This document shows positions 14,464 to 23,687 of a stretch of 64,000 nt of DNA, one piece after another. A model generated the notes under the pieces. That model was not told the DNA's origin and searched no databases. It saw nothing but the letters and a program-made list of their open reading frames with translations. How positions within the stretch are numbered: position 1 is the stretch's first letter; every line of letters begins with the position of its first letter. This DNA is from Alistipes timonensis JC136 (GTDB taxonomy: Bacteria > Bacteroidota > Bacteroidia > Bacteroidales > Rikenellaceae): positions 310,001 through 374,000 of the forward strand of contig NZ_FNRI01000003.1 in NCBI RefSeq assembly GCF_900107675.1, read 5' to 3'. Made by a program: the position numbers and the translations under genes.

Positions 14464-16572
14464 ATGAAAAAAATCATTCGTTTTCACGCACCTTTTCTCG
14501 CCTCGGCATTGCCTGCGCAAGCGCGGCACTGCTCTCGGCTTATCGAAAACGTTCTCTTCGCAGCAACGATAGCCTGTATGACAGCCTGCCAGAATACCCC
14601 CAAGACCCCGGCCCTCGACATGGCCAACTTCGATCTGTCGGTAGCCCCCAACGCCGACTTCTACGAGTACGCCACGGGCGGCTGGCAGAAGAACAATCCC
14701 CTGAAACCCGAATATTCGCGTTACGGATCGTTCGATATCCTGCGCGACAACAACGAGAAGCGTATCAACGAGCTCTTCTCCGGCATGACGAAGCAGAAAG
14801 CCGAACCGGGAAGCGTCGAGCAGAAAATCTCGGACCTCTACAAGATGGGCCTCGACTCGGTGCGCCTGAACGCCGAGGGCGCCGCCCCGGTCAAAGCCGC
14901 CGTGGAGGAGATCCTCGCCATCGGCGACCGCGCGCAGCTGACCGCCGCCGTGGCCAGGCTCCACACCTCGATCGCCAATCCGTTCTTCGGCATAGGCGTG
15001 CAGTCCGACCTGATGAACAGCGACATCAACGCCCTCTACGCTTCGCAGCCCGGGCTGATGATGGGCGACCGCGACTACTACCTCGACGCCGAGAACGAGT
15101 CGATGCGCACCGCCTACAAGGAGTATCTGGGTAAGATCTTCCGGCTGGCGGGCGTTCCGGAAGCCGACATCGAAAAGGCCGTCGCCGGCGTGATGTCGAT
15201 CGAGACGAAACTCGCCGAGAAAAACTGGTCGAGCGTCGAGCTGCGCAACATCCCCGCCATGTACAACCCCATGTCCAAGGCCGACTTCGAGAAGGCTTAC
15301 GACGCCGTCGACTGGGCCGAGTACTACAAGGCAATGGGCATCGGCGACTTCGACCAGATCATCGTGACGACCCCTTCGGCCCTGGCCAACGCCAACGAGC
15401 TGATGAAGAACGCTCCGCTGGACGACATCCGCTACTACCTCGCGGCCCAGTACATCGACGCCGCCGCCAACTACCTGAGCGACGACTTCATCGACGCCTC
15501 GTTCGATTTCTACGGACGTGCCATGTCGGGCAAGCAGGAGCAAAAGCCCCGCTGGAAGCGCGCCATGTCGGTGCCCAACGGCACCCTCGGAGAGGCCGTC
15601 GGCGAGATGTACGTCGCCAAGTACTTCCCCGAGAAGGACAAGGTCCGCATGATGGAGATGGTCAAAAACCTGCAGACGGCGCTTTCGCAGCACATCGCCG
15701 GCCTCGACTGGATGTCCGACGCCACCAAGGCCAAGGCGCAGGAGAAGCTCGCGGCATTCACCGTGAAGATCGGCTATCCCGACAAGTGGAAGGATTACTC
15801 CACGCTTGCGATCGACCCCTCCAAGAGCTATTGGGAAAACATCGTCGAGGCCAACAAATGGTACACGGCCGACAACATCGCCGAGCTGGGCAAACCCGTG
15901 GATAAGGACGAGTGGCACATGAGCCCGCAGACGGTCAACGCCTACTACAACCCCACGACCAACGAAATCTGCTTCCCGGCCGCCATTCTGCAACCGCCGT
16001 TCTACAACCCCGATGCCGACGACGCCGTGAACTACGGAGCCATCGGCGTGGTGATCGGCCACGAGATGACCCATGGATTCGACGACCAGGGCCGCAACTT
16101 CGACAAGGACGGCAACATGAACAACTGGTGGACCGACGCCGATGCCGCCGCGTTCAAGGCCAAGACGGACATTCTGGTCAAGCAGTTCGACGCCATCGAG
16201 GTGCTTCCGGCCAAGGACGGCCAGCCCGCGGTCTTCGCCAACGGCTCCCTCTCCCTGGGCGAGAACATCGCCGACCAGGGCGGTCTGCGCGTGGCCCACA
16301 CGGCTTACCGCAACTCGCTCGAAGGCAAGGAGGCTCCCGCCCCGATCGACGGATTCACCCCCGAACAGCGGTTCTACCTGGGTTACGCCACGCTGTGGGC
16401 CCAGAACATCCGCGACGAGGAGATCGCCCGCCTCACGAAGCTCGACGTACACTCGCTGGGCAAATGGCGCGTGAACGCTTCGCTGCGCAACCTCCAGGAC
16501 TTCTACGACGCCTTCTCGATCACCGACGGCGCCATGTTCATGCCCGAAGAAGAGCGCGTAATCATCTGGTAG
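14464..16572 (+). CDS. pepO: M13-family zinc metallopeptidase, probable lipoprotein (PepO-like)
   Basis: A 702-residue neprilysin-type endopeptidase, expected in the periplasm or on the outer membrane. The zinc motif is VIGHEMTHGFDDQG with H533, the third ligand region is GENIADQGG, and the C-terminal NASLRNLQDFYDAF is typical. NAYYNPTTNEICFPAAILQPPFY is a hallmark of M13. The N-terminus is odd: after MKKII come about 24 polar and mixed residues (RFHAPFLASALPAQARHCSR and on), then a normal lipoprotein core LFAATIACMTACQN with a Cys at 38 or 42. Without that insert it would be an ordinary signal peptide. No better start exists downstream. Confidence 0.92.
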   Translation: MKKIIRFHAPFLASALPAQARHCSRLIENVLFAATIACMTACQNTPKTPALDMANFDLSVAPNADFYEYATGGWQKNNPLKPEYSRYGSFDILRDNNEKRINELFSGMTKQKAEPGSVEQKISDLYKMGLDSVRLNAEGAAPVKAAVEEILAIGDRAQLTAAVARLHTSIANPFFGIGVQSDLMNSDINALYASQPGLMMGDRDYYLDAENESMRTAYKEYLGKIFRLAGVPEADIEKAVAGVMSIETKLAEKNWSSVELRNIPAMYNPMSKADFEKAYDAVDWAEYYKAMGIGDFDQIIVTTPSALANANELMKNAPLDDIRYYLAAQYIDAAANYLSDDFIDASFDFYGRAMSGKQEQKPRWKRAMSVPNGTLGEAVGEMYVAKYFPEKDKVRMMEMVKNLQTALSQHIAGLDWMSDATKAKAQEKLAAFTVKIGYPDKWKDYSTLAIDPSKSYWENIVEANKWYTADNIAELGKPVDKDEWHMSPQTVNAYYNPTTNEICFPAAILQPPFYNPDADDAVNYGAIGVVIGHEMTHGFDDQGRNFDKDGNMNNWWTDADAAAFKAKTDILVKQFDAIEVLPAKDGQPAVFANGSLSLGENIADQGGLRVAHTAYRNSLEGKEAPAPIDGFTPEQRFYLGYATLWAQNIRDEEIARLTKLDVHSLGKWRVNASLRNLQDFYDAFSITDGAMFMPEEERVIIW

Positions 16573-16790
16573 CCGGCTTAAGAAGCCGGATTTAGGGGCA
16601 ATCGGCAGTTATTGCAATTCTGATCCAGTTCCGTGCTCCCGCCCGCCTAAGAGGCGGGTTTTAGGGGCGAAGGGTACTCACCGGGATTCCGGTCCGGTTC
16701 TGCGCTCCCGCCCGGCTAAGAGGCAGGTTTTAGAGGGCGATGCCGGGTCATCGGATTTCCGAGCCAATGTTTCGCACCCTGCCAAATTAA
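16573..16790. repeat. Three degenerate tandem repeats of about 69 bases, each with a hairpin
   Basis: Units start at 16573, 16642 and 16711 (period 69), with a partial fourth near 16780. Each begins with a stem around the loop TAAGA: CCGGCT/AGCCGG, CCCGCC/GGCGGG and CCCGGC/GGCAGG. Each continues with TTTAGGGGC-like sequence and ends in a shared GTTCYGYGCTCCCG. The stem sequence changes between units 1 and 2 with both arms changing together. No open frame explains it. It fills the gap between two convergent genes. Confidence 0.7.
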
Positions 16791-16823
16791 GAAAAGCGTC
16801 CGGGAATTCCCGGACGCTTTTCT
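16790..16823. terminator. Bidirectional terminator, 34-base perfect palindrome
   Basis: AGAAAAGCGTCCGGGAA and its exact complement form one uninterrupted palindrome with A and T runs at the ends. It can stop transcription of the patatin gene from the right and of the peptidase gene from the left. Confidence 0.85.
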
Positions 16824-16844
16824 GTTTTCAAAGTTAAAACCCAA

Positions 16845-19142
16845 TCAATAGAACGTCCCCTTCGGGGCGAAGATCGCATAGCCGAAATTGAAGGTCAGGT
16901 ACATGTTCTTCCAGTTCTGCACCTCGTATTTCGTCAGGGCGAGGCTCACGGGGCCGATCGGCGTGTGGTAGACAAACGACGCCTCGGCGACGTAGTGCCA
17001 GCGCCGGTCGGGCTCTCCGAGCGGATTGAAGCCGCGCTTGTCGCGGTACATGGCATAGAAGCCCGTGCGGAAGAAGAAGTTGGGCATCAGGTCGAAGGTC
17101 GGCATCAGCCCGCCGGCCACGAAGCGCCGGGCCCGGTAGTCGGGCATGTAGATCATCCGCATGTGCGACACGGGAGCGTAGTCGGGCATCGACATCAGCG
17201 TCGCGGACTCGGTCCGGAACGTCGGATGATTCGTCAGAACGGCATCCACGTTGAAACCGAACGAAAACCAGCTGACCCCCGGCACGTCGAAGAACTTGTC
17301 CCAGGTGAAACGCCCGCCGAACCACTGGCGGGTCTCGCGCGAGATGAAACGCCCCGAATCGTAGGGCTGGTACTTGTCGCGTCCGGTGACGAAAATAGCC
17401 GAGAACTGCAAGTCCGAACCCCGCCGGGGATAGAGGAACTTGTCGAGCGTATTGCGGGCAATCCCGGCCCGCAGGCCGAAGAACGAAAAGCGCGAATGGT
17501 CGGTGTCGTCGGCGAACAGCACATCCGAATCATAACGGTAATTGACATGTCCGGCGTTGGCGCGCAGCGTCAGGACGCTGCGGTGGGTCAGCGGCATCCC
17601 CACGGCCGTGGAGAAGAAGCTCTCGCTGTTTTTGACCTGCTCGGCATTGCGGACCTTGGTGACGTTGCCGAAATAGCCGTGGCGGAAGTTGCGGACCGCA
17701 AAGTTATAGGAATAGTCGAGGAAAATCGGCTTCCAGGCGTAGAAATCCGTGCGGCCGCCGACGGCGCCCCACGTGTAGATCGGGCCCAGGTAGAGGTCGG
17801 CCCCCAACTGCTGCGACACGCGGCCGATCCAGTGGTGGTTAATGCCGATGTAGGCCTGGTTGAAGGCCGTCGAGGAGATGTTTCCGCCAATGGTGACCTT
17901 AAAGTTGGGGCGCGTGCCGAACCGGGCTTCGAACGAATAACCCTTCCGGACCGAATCATAGCGCACGACAGGAAAACCCATCGTAAATTCGCCGCCGGCA
18001 AGCACCTCGTAGAGATTGTCTTTCAGCTCCTCGAATCCCATCGGCCGCTGGATGCCCGGCGTGCGGCGGTCCACCTGCACGAAATCGCGGATATACTCCC
18101 GCTGGGCCGATTTCAGTCCTTCGAGTTTGTAGTCGTTGAAAACCAGCGGCGGACATCTCTTGCGGAACGCCTCGCGGCGCTCGGCGTAGTAGGCCGAATC
18201 GCGCCGCTCCCCGATCTTTTCGAGCAGTTGCGGCATGGCGGCCATGGCGTCCTCGTAACCCGCATCCATGATCGCTTCGGCCTGGTCGAAATCGAGCATG
18301 TTGACGTCCACGGCACGGCGGATCGTGACGCTGCGATCTTCGGGCAGCGTGTAGTCGGTTTCGTGCATGGCCAGCATGAAGGCCTGATCCATGATGTTGT
18401 TCCGCTCGCTGGGCGGGGTGTTGCCCTCGGTGCAGATCGACCCGACGATCACGTCGGGCCGGAAATCCCGGTCGAGAGGCTTCCAGGGAAAGTTGTCGTA
18501 GATGCCGCCGTCGTAAAGCAGCATCGAATCCTTCACCATCGGTTTGAAAACCAGCGGAATGGACATCGACGAGCGGACCGCCTCGCTCAGATCGCCGCGG
18601 CGCATCACCACCGGCCCGCGGCTGTTCATGTCGCTGGCCACGCAGAGGAACGGGACCATCAGACGGTCGAAATCACCGCCCGCAGCGGCCGTCGCCGGGG
18701 CGAACAGCTCCGTAAGGGCCATGTCGATCTGCGTCGAGGAGATCAGGTTGCGGGGAGCCCGCAGCCGCTTCCCGGCGGGGCCTTCGATGTCGATGCGCAT
18801 GCTCAGGAAGCCGGGATTGTTCCCCAGCTGCCGGTAGTAGGCCATGTAACGGTTGGGGTCGATGCGCCCCGCAACCCAGTCGCGGACCACACCGGAGCTG
18901 ACGATCGCCCGCATCTCCGCCGGAGAGTATCCTGCGGCGTACATGGCCGCGATGATCGAACCCATCGAGGTTCCGGCCACATAATCGACCGGCACGCCGT
19001 TCTGTTCGAGCGCCTCCAGGACGCCGATATGGTAAAGCCCCTTTGCGCCGCCGCCGCTCATCACGACCCCGACTTTCTGGGCCGAGACGGGAAGCGCTGC
19101 CAGCAGGAGCGTCAGGACAAATGAAGCGATTTTACGCAACAT
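16845..19142 (-). CDS. Patatin-like phospholipase with C-terminal outer-membrane barrel
   Basis: A 765-residue exported protein. The signal peptide is MLRKIASFVLTLLLAALPVSA. A patatin domain at about residues 24-320 has the oxyanion loop SGGGAKG, the nucleophile elbow GTSMG (S59) and the catalytic Asp in YDGGIYDN. A POTRA-like stretch follows, then a BamA/surface-antigen type 16-strand barrel with many alternating aromatic strands, ending in FAPKGTFY. The order signal, patatin, POTRA, barrel matches PlpD-type (type Vd) secretion proteins, where the lipase is displayed or released at the cell surface. Substrate unknown. It is divergent from pheS and ends at a perfect palindromic terminator. 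Confidence 0.93.
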   Translation of the reverse strand: MLRKIASFVLTLLLAALPVSAQKVGVVMSGGGAKGLYHIGVLEALEQNGVPVDYVAGTSMGSIIAAMYAAGYSPAEMRAIVSSGVVRDWVAGRIDPNRYMAYYRQLGNNPGFLSMRIDIEGPAGKRLRAPRNLISSTQIDMALTELFAPATAAAGGDFDRLMVPFLCVASDMNSRGPVVMRRGDLSEAVRSSMSIPLVFKPMVKDSMLLYDGGIYDNFPWKPLDRDFRPDVIVGSICTEGNTPPSERNNIMDQAFMLAMHETDYTLPEDRSVTIRRAVDVNMLDFDQAEAIMDAGYEDAMAAMPQLLEKIGERRDSAYYAERREAFRKRCPPLVFNDYKLEGLKSAQREYIRDFVQVDRRTPGIQRPMGFEELKDNLYEVLAGGEFTMGFPVVRYDSVRKGYSFEARFGTRPNFKVTIGGNISSTAFNQAYIGINHHWIGRVSQQLGADLYLGPIYTWGAVGGRTDFYAWKPIFLDYSYNFAVRNFRHGYFGNVTKVRNAEQVKNSESFFSTAVGMPLTHRSVLTLRANAGHVNYRYDSDVLFADDTDHSRFSFFGLRAGIARNTLDKFLYPRRGSDLQFSAIFVTGRDKYQPYDSGRFISRETRQWFGGRFTWDKFFDVPGVSWFSFGFNVDAVLTNHPTFRTESATLMSMPDYAPVSHMRMIYMPDYRARRFVAGGLMPTFDLMPNFFFRTGFYAMYRDKRGFNPLGEPDRRWHYVAEASFVYHTPIGPVSLALTKYEVQNWKNMYLTFNFGYAIFAPKGTFY

Positions 19143-19157
19143 ATCTCAATTTTTTTA

Positions 19158-19165
19158 TAACTTTG
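19158..19165 (+). promoter_or_regulatory. -7 promoter box (TAACTTTG) of the pheS operon
   Basis: TAACTTTG matches TAnnTTTG and lies 53 bases before the pheS ATG, within the 76-base divergent gap. Confidence 0.7.
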
Positions 19166-19172
19166 CACGTTA

Positions 19173-19180
19173 CAAAGATA
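19173..19180 (-). promoter_or_regulatory. -7 promoter box (TATCTTTG) of the patatin gene
   Basis: On the minus strand, TATCTTTG lies 30 bases before the patatin start. It is only 7 bases from the pheS box on the other strand, so the two divergent promoters overlap and polymerases probably compete. Confidence 0.65.
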
Positions 19181-19218
19181 TCTCTCAAAAGTAGGTAAAA
19201 AAGAAACACGAGCAAAAT

Positions 19219-20244
19219 ATGATCGACAAAATCAATGAACTCCTCCGACGTGTCGAGGAGTTTAAACCCAAAGCCGCCGCCGAGATCGAGGAATTCCGCA
19301 TCAAAATCCTCGGCAAGAAAGGCGAGCTGACCGCCCTGATGGAGGAGTTCAAAACGGTGGCTCCCGAGCTCAAACGCGACCTGGGACAGCAGTTGAACCG
19401 CCTCAAAAACGAGGCCACGGTGCGCATCAATTCCCTGCGCGAGGAGTTGCAGAACGCCGTGGCGGACAATTCGCCCCGGACCGACGACCTGACGCGCCCC
19501 GGCTCGGCCGAACACCTCGGGTCGCGCCACCCGATCTCGCTGGTCAAAAACCAGATCGTCGAGGTCTTTTCGCGGCTGGGTTACACGGTGGCCGACGGTC
19601 CGGAGATCGAGGACGACTGGCATGTCTTCTCGGCCCTGAACTTCCCGCCCGAACACCCGGCGCGCGACATGCAGGACACGTTCTTCATCGAGAAGGACCC
19701 CGACATCCTGCTGCGCACGCACACCTCGTCGATCCAGGTCCGCACGATGGAGCACCAGAAGCCCCCCATCCGCGTCATCTGCCCCGGCCGCGTGTTCCGC
19801 AACGAAGCCATCTCCTACCGCGCGCACTGCATCTTCCACCAGATCGAGGGTCTCTACATCGACGAAGGGGTCTCGTTCGCCGACATGAAACAGTCGTTGC
19901 TCTACTTCGCCAAGGAGGTCTTCGGCGAGCAGACGGTGATCCGCATGCGCCCGTCGTATTTCCCCTTCACGGAGCCTTCGGCCGAGGTCGACGTTTCGTG
20001 CAACCTTTGCGGCGGCAAGGGATGTCCGGTCTGCAAGGGCACGGGATGGCTGGAGATCATGGGTTGCGGCATGGTAGACCCGAACGTTCTGAAAGCCAAC
20101 GATATAGACCCTGAAAAATACGCGGGATTCGCCTTCGGCATGGGTATTGAGCGTATCGCCATGCTCAAATACGGCGTGAAAGACCTGCGTCTCTATTTCG
20201 AGAACGACGTGCGGTTCCTCCACCAGTTCGACGAAGCGCTTTAA
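19219..20244 (+). CDS. pheS: Phenylalanyl-tRNA synthetase alpha subunit
   Basis: Charges tRNA-Phe as part of an alpha2-beta2 enzyme in the cytosol. The 341 residues comprise an N-terminal coiled coil (residues 1-90) and the class II catalytic core. Seen are GSAEHLGSRHPIS, motif 2 with CPGRVFRNEAISYRAHCIFHQIEG, and motif 3 near AFGMGIERIAMLKYG. A Cys-rich knuckle (CNLCGGKGCPVCKGTGW) is typical of the family. The beta-subunit gene pheT is not adjacent. Downstream comes a TPR protein instead, 12 bases away. First gene of a probable operon through mnmG. Confidence 0.97.
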   Translation: MIDKINELLRRVEEFKPKAAAEIEEFRIKILGKKGELTALMEEFKTVAPELKRDLGQQLNRLKNEATVRINSLREELQNAVADNSPRTDDLTRPGSAEHLGSRHPISLVKNQIVEVFSRLGYTVADGPEIEDDWHVFSALNFPPEHPARDMQDTFFIEKDPDILLRTHTSSIQVRTMEHQKPPIRVICPGRVFRNEAISYRAHCIFHQIEGLYIDEGVSFADMKQSLLYFAKEVFGEQTVIRMRPSYFPFTEPSAEVDVSCNLCGGKGCPVCKGTGWLEIMGCGMVDPNVLKANDIDPEKYAGFAFGMGIERIAMLKYGVKDLRLYFENDVRFLHQFDEAL

Positions 20245-20256
20245 ACATCCCTGCCC

Positions 20257-22047
20257 ATGAAACGCCTGACAGCGATAACGCTTTTCTGCCTGCTCTTCTT
20301 TTCGGCGTTCGTCGCCGGGAAGGGCTCCCCGGAAGCGCCCGGATATCCCGACTCGCTGCGCAGCGTGTGGCTCTACACCGAGGGCATCAAACAAAACGTC
20401 ATCCCGGGCGACACGGCCCGGGCCCGGGAACTGTTCCGCGAAGCGATCCTGAACGACTCGACCTATGCCCCGGCTTACTACGAACTGGCCGGCAGCATCC
20501 TCGAATCGTCGCCCGGCGAGGCCGTGGAGCTGGCCCGCCGCGCATTCCGGCTCGACACCGCGAACAAATGGTACCACCAGTTCTACGGGCAGGCGTTGAT
20601 CATGTCCAACCAACTCGACGAGGCGCTGAAAGTCTACCGCCGCCTGTTGGAAAACGACCCCAAGGACCCGGACAACTACCGCATCGTGGCGGCCCTCTAC
20701 GAGCAGAAACGGTCGCCCTTCATGGCTCTCGCGACGCTCGATTCGGCGGAGCTGCGCTTCGGACGCATCCCGCTGCTGAGCGCCATGAAACGGCGGATGC
20801 TGGTGGCTACGAACCAGATCGGCAAAGCCGTCGACGAAGCCCGCGCAATGGTCGAAGCCGCACCCTATGAGGCGCAGCACCACGTCGTGCTGGCCGATCT
20901 CTACGGGATCGACGGCAAGGATTCGCTGGCCCTCGCCGAGTACGGCCGGGCGTTGCAGATCGACTCCACGAATGTCCAGACGTTGATGGCCCTGGCCGAT
21001 TTCCACACCGCACGGCAGGATTACCGGTCGCTGCTGGCCGTCACCCGGAAACTCTTTCTCTCGGACGCCGTGCCGCTCGAGACGAAGATCAAACGCTTCG
21101 AACAGTTCACCTCCGACACACGCTTTTACCGCGAATATTATTTCCAGCTCAACGACCTGGCCTCGGTCCTTGCGATCCGTTATCCCGGGGACAAGCGCGT
21201 CGTGGAGCTTTATGCCAACCACCTGATCGCCTCGGGCGAACTGGAGCAGGCCCTCGCGCTCTATAAAAACCGTCTCGGGGACCAACCGCCGGTGGAGGAT
21301 TTCTACCGGACGGTGATCGACATCGAGACCTATCTCCAGCACCCCGACTCGGTGGAAAAATATGTCACCCGGGCTCTGGAACTCTTCCCCGACAAGATTG
21401 ACTTCCACATCTCGAAAGGGCATGTGATGAACAGCTCGAAGCAGTACGGCCAGGCGGTCAAAGCCTACAAGGAGTCGCTCCGCTATGCCGACACCGACTC
21501 GCTGCGGGGCGTGATCTGGGGCATGATCGGCGACACGTGGCACCAGCAGGCCGCCGCGGGAGTCCCCGAGTGGGACGAGGCCCGTGCGGCGAAAGAGGGT
21601 CGCTCGGGTCCCTACCGCAAAGCCATGAAGGAGTGTTACAAAGCCTACGAGCGCAGTCTCGCATACCGTCCCGACAACCCCATGGTGCTCAACAACTACG
21701 CCTATTTCCTCTCGCTGGAGGAACGCGACCTCGAGCGGGCGCTCTCGATGTCGAGCCGCGTGGTGGCGCTCACCGACAACAATCCGACCTATCTGGACAC
21801 CCATGCGTGGGTGCTCTTCAAACTGGGTCACACGGACGAAGCCAAGAAAGTCCTCCAGAAAGCCGTGGCGCTCGACGGACAGAAGAGCCCCGAACTGATG
21901 GTCCACTACGGCGACATCCTTCACGAGCTGGGCGAACAGTTCATGGCCGAGGTTTACTGGAAACGCGCCCTCGAAAAAGGGTATGACGCCCGACAGATCG
22001 AACTGCGGCTGAAACAACCCGCCAAGAACGCCAAAACCTCCGAATAA
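20257..22047 (+). CDS. Secreted TPR-repeat protein
   Basis: A 596-residue protein with a signal peptide (MKRLTAITLFCLLFFSAFVAG) and an almost fully helical mature part made of tetratricopeptide repeats. Readable repeats include AREAILNDSTYAPAYYELAGSI-like, EALKVYRRLLENDPKDPDNYRIV-like and, near the end, YLDTHAWVLFKLGHTDEAKK. TPR solenoids are protein-binding scaffolds. The partner is unknown. Location between pheS and an EnvC-like gene suggests a role in the envelope, and such proteins are common next to envC in Bacteroidales. It is 7 bases from the next gene, so co-translated. Confidence 0.88.
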   Translation: MKRLTAITLFCLLFFSAFVAGKGSPEAPGYPDSLRSVWLYTEGIKQNVIPGDTARARELFREAILNDSTYAPAYYELAGSILESSPGEAVELARRAFRLDTANKWYHQFYGQALIMSNQLDEALKVYRRLLENDPKDPDNYRIVAALYEQKRSPFMALATLDSAELRFGRIPLLSAMKRRMLVATNQIGKAVDEARAMVEAAPYEAQHHVVLADLYGIDGKDSLALAEYGRALQIDSTNVQTLMALADFHTARQDYRSLLAVTRKLFLSDAVPLETKIKRFEQFTSDTRFYREYYFQLNDLASVLAIRYPGDKRVVELYANHLIASGELEQALALYKNRLGDQPPVEDFYRTVIDIETYLQHPDSVEKYVTRALELFPDKIDFHISKGHVMNSSKQYGQAVKAYKESLRYADTDSLRGVIWGMIGDTWHQQAAAGVPEWDEARAAKEGRSGPYRKAMKECYKAYERSLAYRPDNPMVLNNYAYFLSLEERDLERALSMSSRVVALTDNNPTYLDTHAWVLFKLGHTDEAKKVLQKAVALDGQKSPELMVHYGDILHELGEQFMAEVYWKRALEKGYDARQIELRLKQPAKNAKTSE

Positions 22048-22054
22048 TCCGCCC

Positions 22055-23179
22055 ATGAGACTCCTCCGCATACTGACCCTCGCATTGCTGCTCTTCTCCC
22101 TCGCCGCCGTGGCCCAGCAGACTACGGACAACCGCATCGAGGCGCAGAAGAAGGTCATCGCGGCCCTCGAAAAGCGGATCGCCACCGAGGAACGGGAGAT
22201 CTCGAAACTCCAGAAAGGCCGTTCGGCCACCGAGGAGCGGGTCCGCCGCCTGGCGCGTCAGATCGACTCCCGGAACCAACTGCTCGACGAAACCGAAAAG
22301 CAGGCCCGCCTCCTGCGCGAGGAGATCGCCCGCACGGACAGCGTGGCCGGCAATCTCTCGGCGACGCTCGAACGCGACCGGGCGCAATACGGTGAAATGG
22401 TGCGCGAAGCATACCGCAACTACAAGCACAACAACTACCTGACCTTCCTCTTCTCGTCGCGCGATTTTACGGACGTGGCCCGCAAGATCACGGCTTTGCG
22501 CGAGGTCGCTTCGCTGCGCGAACGCAAACTGCGCGACATCGAGGAGCTGTCCGTCCAGGTGCGCCATGAAAAGGAAGAGCTCGACCGCCGCAAAAAGTCG
22601 CTCGATTCGGTGATGCGGAACCTCTCGGCACAGCGCGAAAAACTCCAGCGCGACGCCCGCAACGCCAAGGCCAGCATCCGGTCCCTGTCGCAGAAGGAGA
22701 AGCAGGCCCTCCAGCGCAAGATTTCGCAGGAACAGCAGTTGGACGTGGCGATCGGCGAATTGCGCAAGCTCACGAAAGGCAACACCGAAGGCGCCTCGTT
22801 CTCGACGAAGACCTCGGGACTGCGGCTTCCGGTGACGGCCGGGCGTGTGAAACGCTACAAGGAGAACATGGCCGAGATCACGGGTCCGAAAGGCGCCCAC
22901 GTGATTTCGATCTACGACGGAAAGGTCGTCGACATCAAACGTAACCGCATCACCAACAAATACGACGTTTACGTGGCTCACGGAGAATACATAACATCCT
23001 ATGCCAACCTGGGGACGATCTGCGTCGAGAAGGGCCAAAAAGTGGCAAGAAACGCACAGTTGGGAACCATCGGCTCGTCGGTCAACGTGATGACGATGGA
23101 AACGGAGTTCAAACTCGTCTTCGGCATCTACCCGCCCAATCCCGGGCAGAAGATGCGCGCCGAGGACTGTTTCAAATAA
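22055..23179 (+). CDS. envC: EnvC-like murein hydrolase activator (degenerate M23/LytM domain)
   Basis: A 374-residue periplasmic protein: signal peptide (MRLLRILTLALLLFSLAAVA), a long coiled coil at about residues 25-250, and a C-terminal LytM/M23 fold (about 265-374; KGAHVISIYDGKVVDI, YVAHGEYITSYANL, TMETEFKLVFGIYP). Active M23 enzymes bind zinc with H-x3-D and H-x-H. Here the first site is absent and only one His of the second remains (AHGEY), so it should not cut peptidoglycan itself. Like EnvC, it probably activates an amidase during cell separation. The operon context (a TPR protein before, ybeY after) does not contradict this. Confidence 0.88.
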   Translation: MRLLRILTLALLLFSLAAVAQQTTDNRIEAQKKVIAALEKRIATEEREISKLQKGRSATEERVRRLARQIDSRNQLLDETEKQARLLREEIARTDSVAGNLSATLERDRAQYGEMVREAYRNYKHNNYLTFLFSSRDFTDVARKITALREVASLRERKLRDIEELSVQVRHEKEELDRRKKSLDSVMRNLSAQREKLQRDARNAKASIRSLSQKEKQALQRKISQEQQLDVAIGELRKLTKGNTEGASFSTKTSGLRLPVTAGRVKRYKENMAEITGPKGAHVISIYDGKVVDIKRNRITNKYDVYVAHGEYITSYANLGTICVEKGQKVARNAQLGTIGSSVNVMTMETEFKLVFGIYPPNPGQKMRAEDCFK

Positions 23180-23252
23180 AAAACCACCGGTCCCTGCGGG
23201 TCCGTCCGGCGCCGAAACCCCGGGACAGACACGACTTAACAACAACGAAAAA

Positions 23253-23687
23253 ATGGCTGTCAGATACTACACCGACGACTGTTCCTACCGCCTTCCGCAG
23301 AAACGCCTCACGGCCCGGTGGCTGCACGAGGTGGCACAGGCCGAAGGCTATACGCTGGGCGATGTCACCTATATCTTCTGCTCGGCGCAACGCCTGCTGG
23401 AGATGAACCGCCAATACCTCGGACACGACTATTTCACCGACGTCATCACCTTCGATTACAGCGACCGCAAGGGCACGCGAATCGTCTCGGGCGACATCTT
23501 CATCGACGTCGAAACCGTGGCCGACAACGCCCGCCAATACGGCTTTCCGACACTGCAGGAGATGCGCAGGGTAGTGGTCCACGGGGTGCTGCACCTCTGC
23601 GGCCAGGGCGACAAGACCCCCCGCACCAACGCACAGATGCACCGCAAGGAAGACAAGTACCTGAAATTCTGGGAGAAAGAACTATGA
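23253..23687 (+). CDS. ybeY: Endoribonuclease YbeY (16S rRNA maturation)
   Basis: A 144-residue metal-dependent RNase needed for 3' processing of 16S rRNA and ribosome quality control. The core is NRQYLGHDYFTDVITFDYSD and VVHGVLHLCGQGDK. The usual motif is HGxLHLxGxDH. Here the third His is absent or shifted, a variant I also associate with other Bacteroidetes YbeY proteins (HGxLHLCGxxDK). It overlaps the mnmG start by 4 bases (ATGA), so the two are translationally coupled. Confidence 0.92.
   Translation: MAVRYYTDDCSYRLPQKRLTARWLHEVAQAEGYTLGDVTYIFCSAQRLLEMNRQYLGHDYFTDVITFDYSDRKGTRIVSGDIFIDVETVADNARQYGFPTLQEMRRVVVHGVLHLCGQGDKTPRTNAQMHRKEDKYLKFWEKEL

Noticed and set aside
14446..16452. A 668-codon minus-strand open frame opposite the M13 peptidase
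   Set aside because: Antisense to the HExxH-containing peptidase. Its composition is a mirror of C-ending codons.
16965..19124. A 719-codon plus-strand open frame opposite the patatin gene
   Set aside because: Its translation is Arg/His/Val-rich and has no known motif, while the minus-strand frame has intact patatin and barrel signatures.
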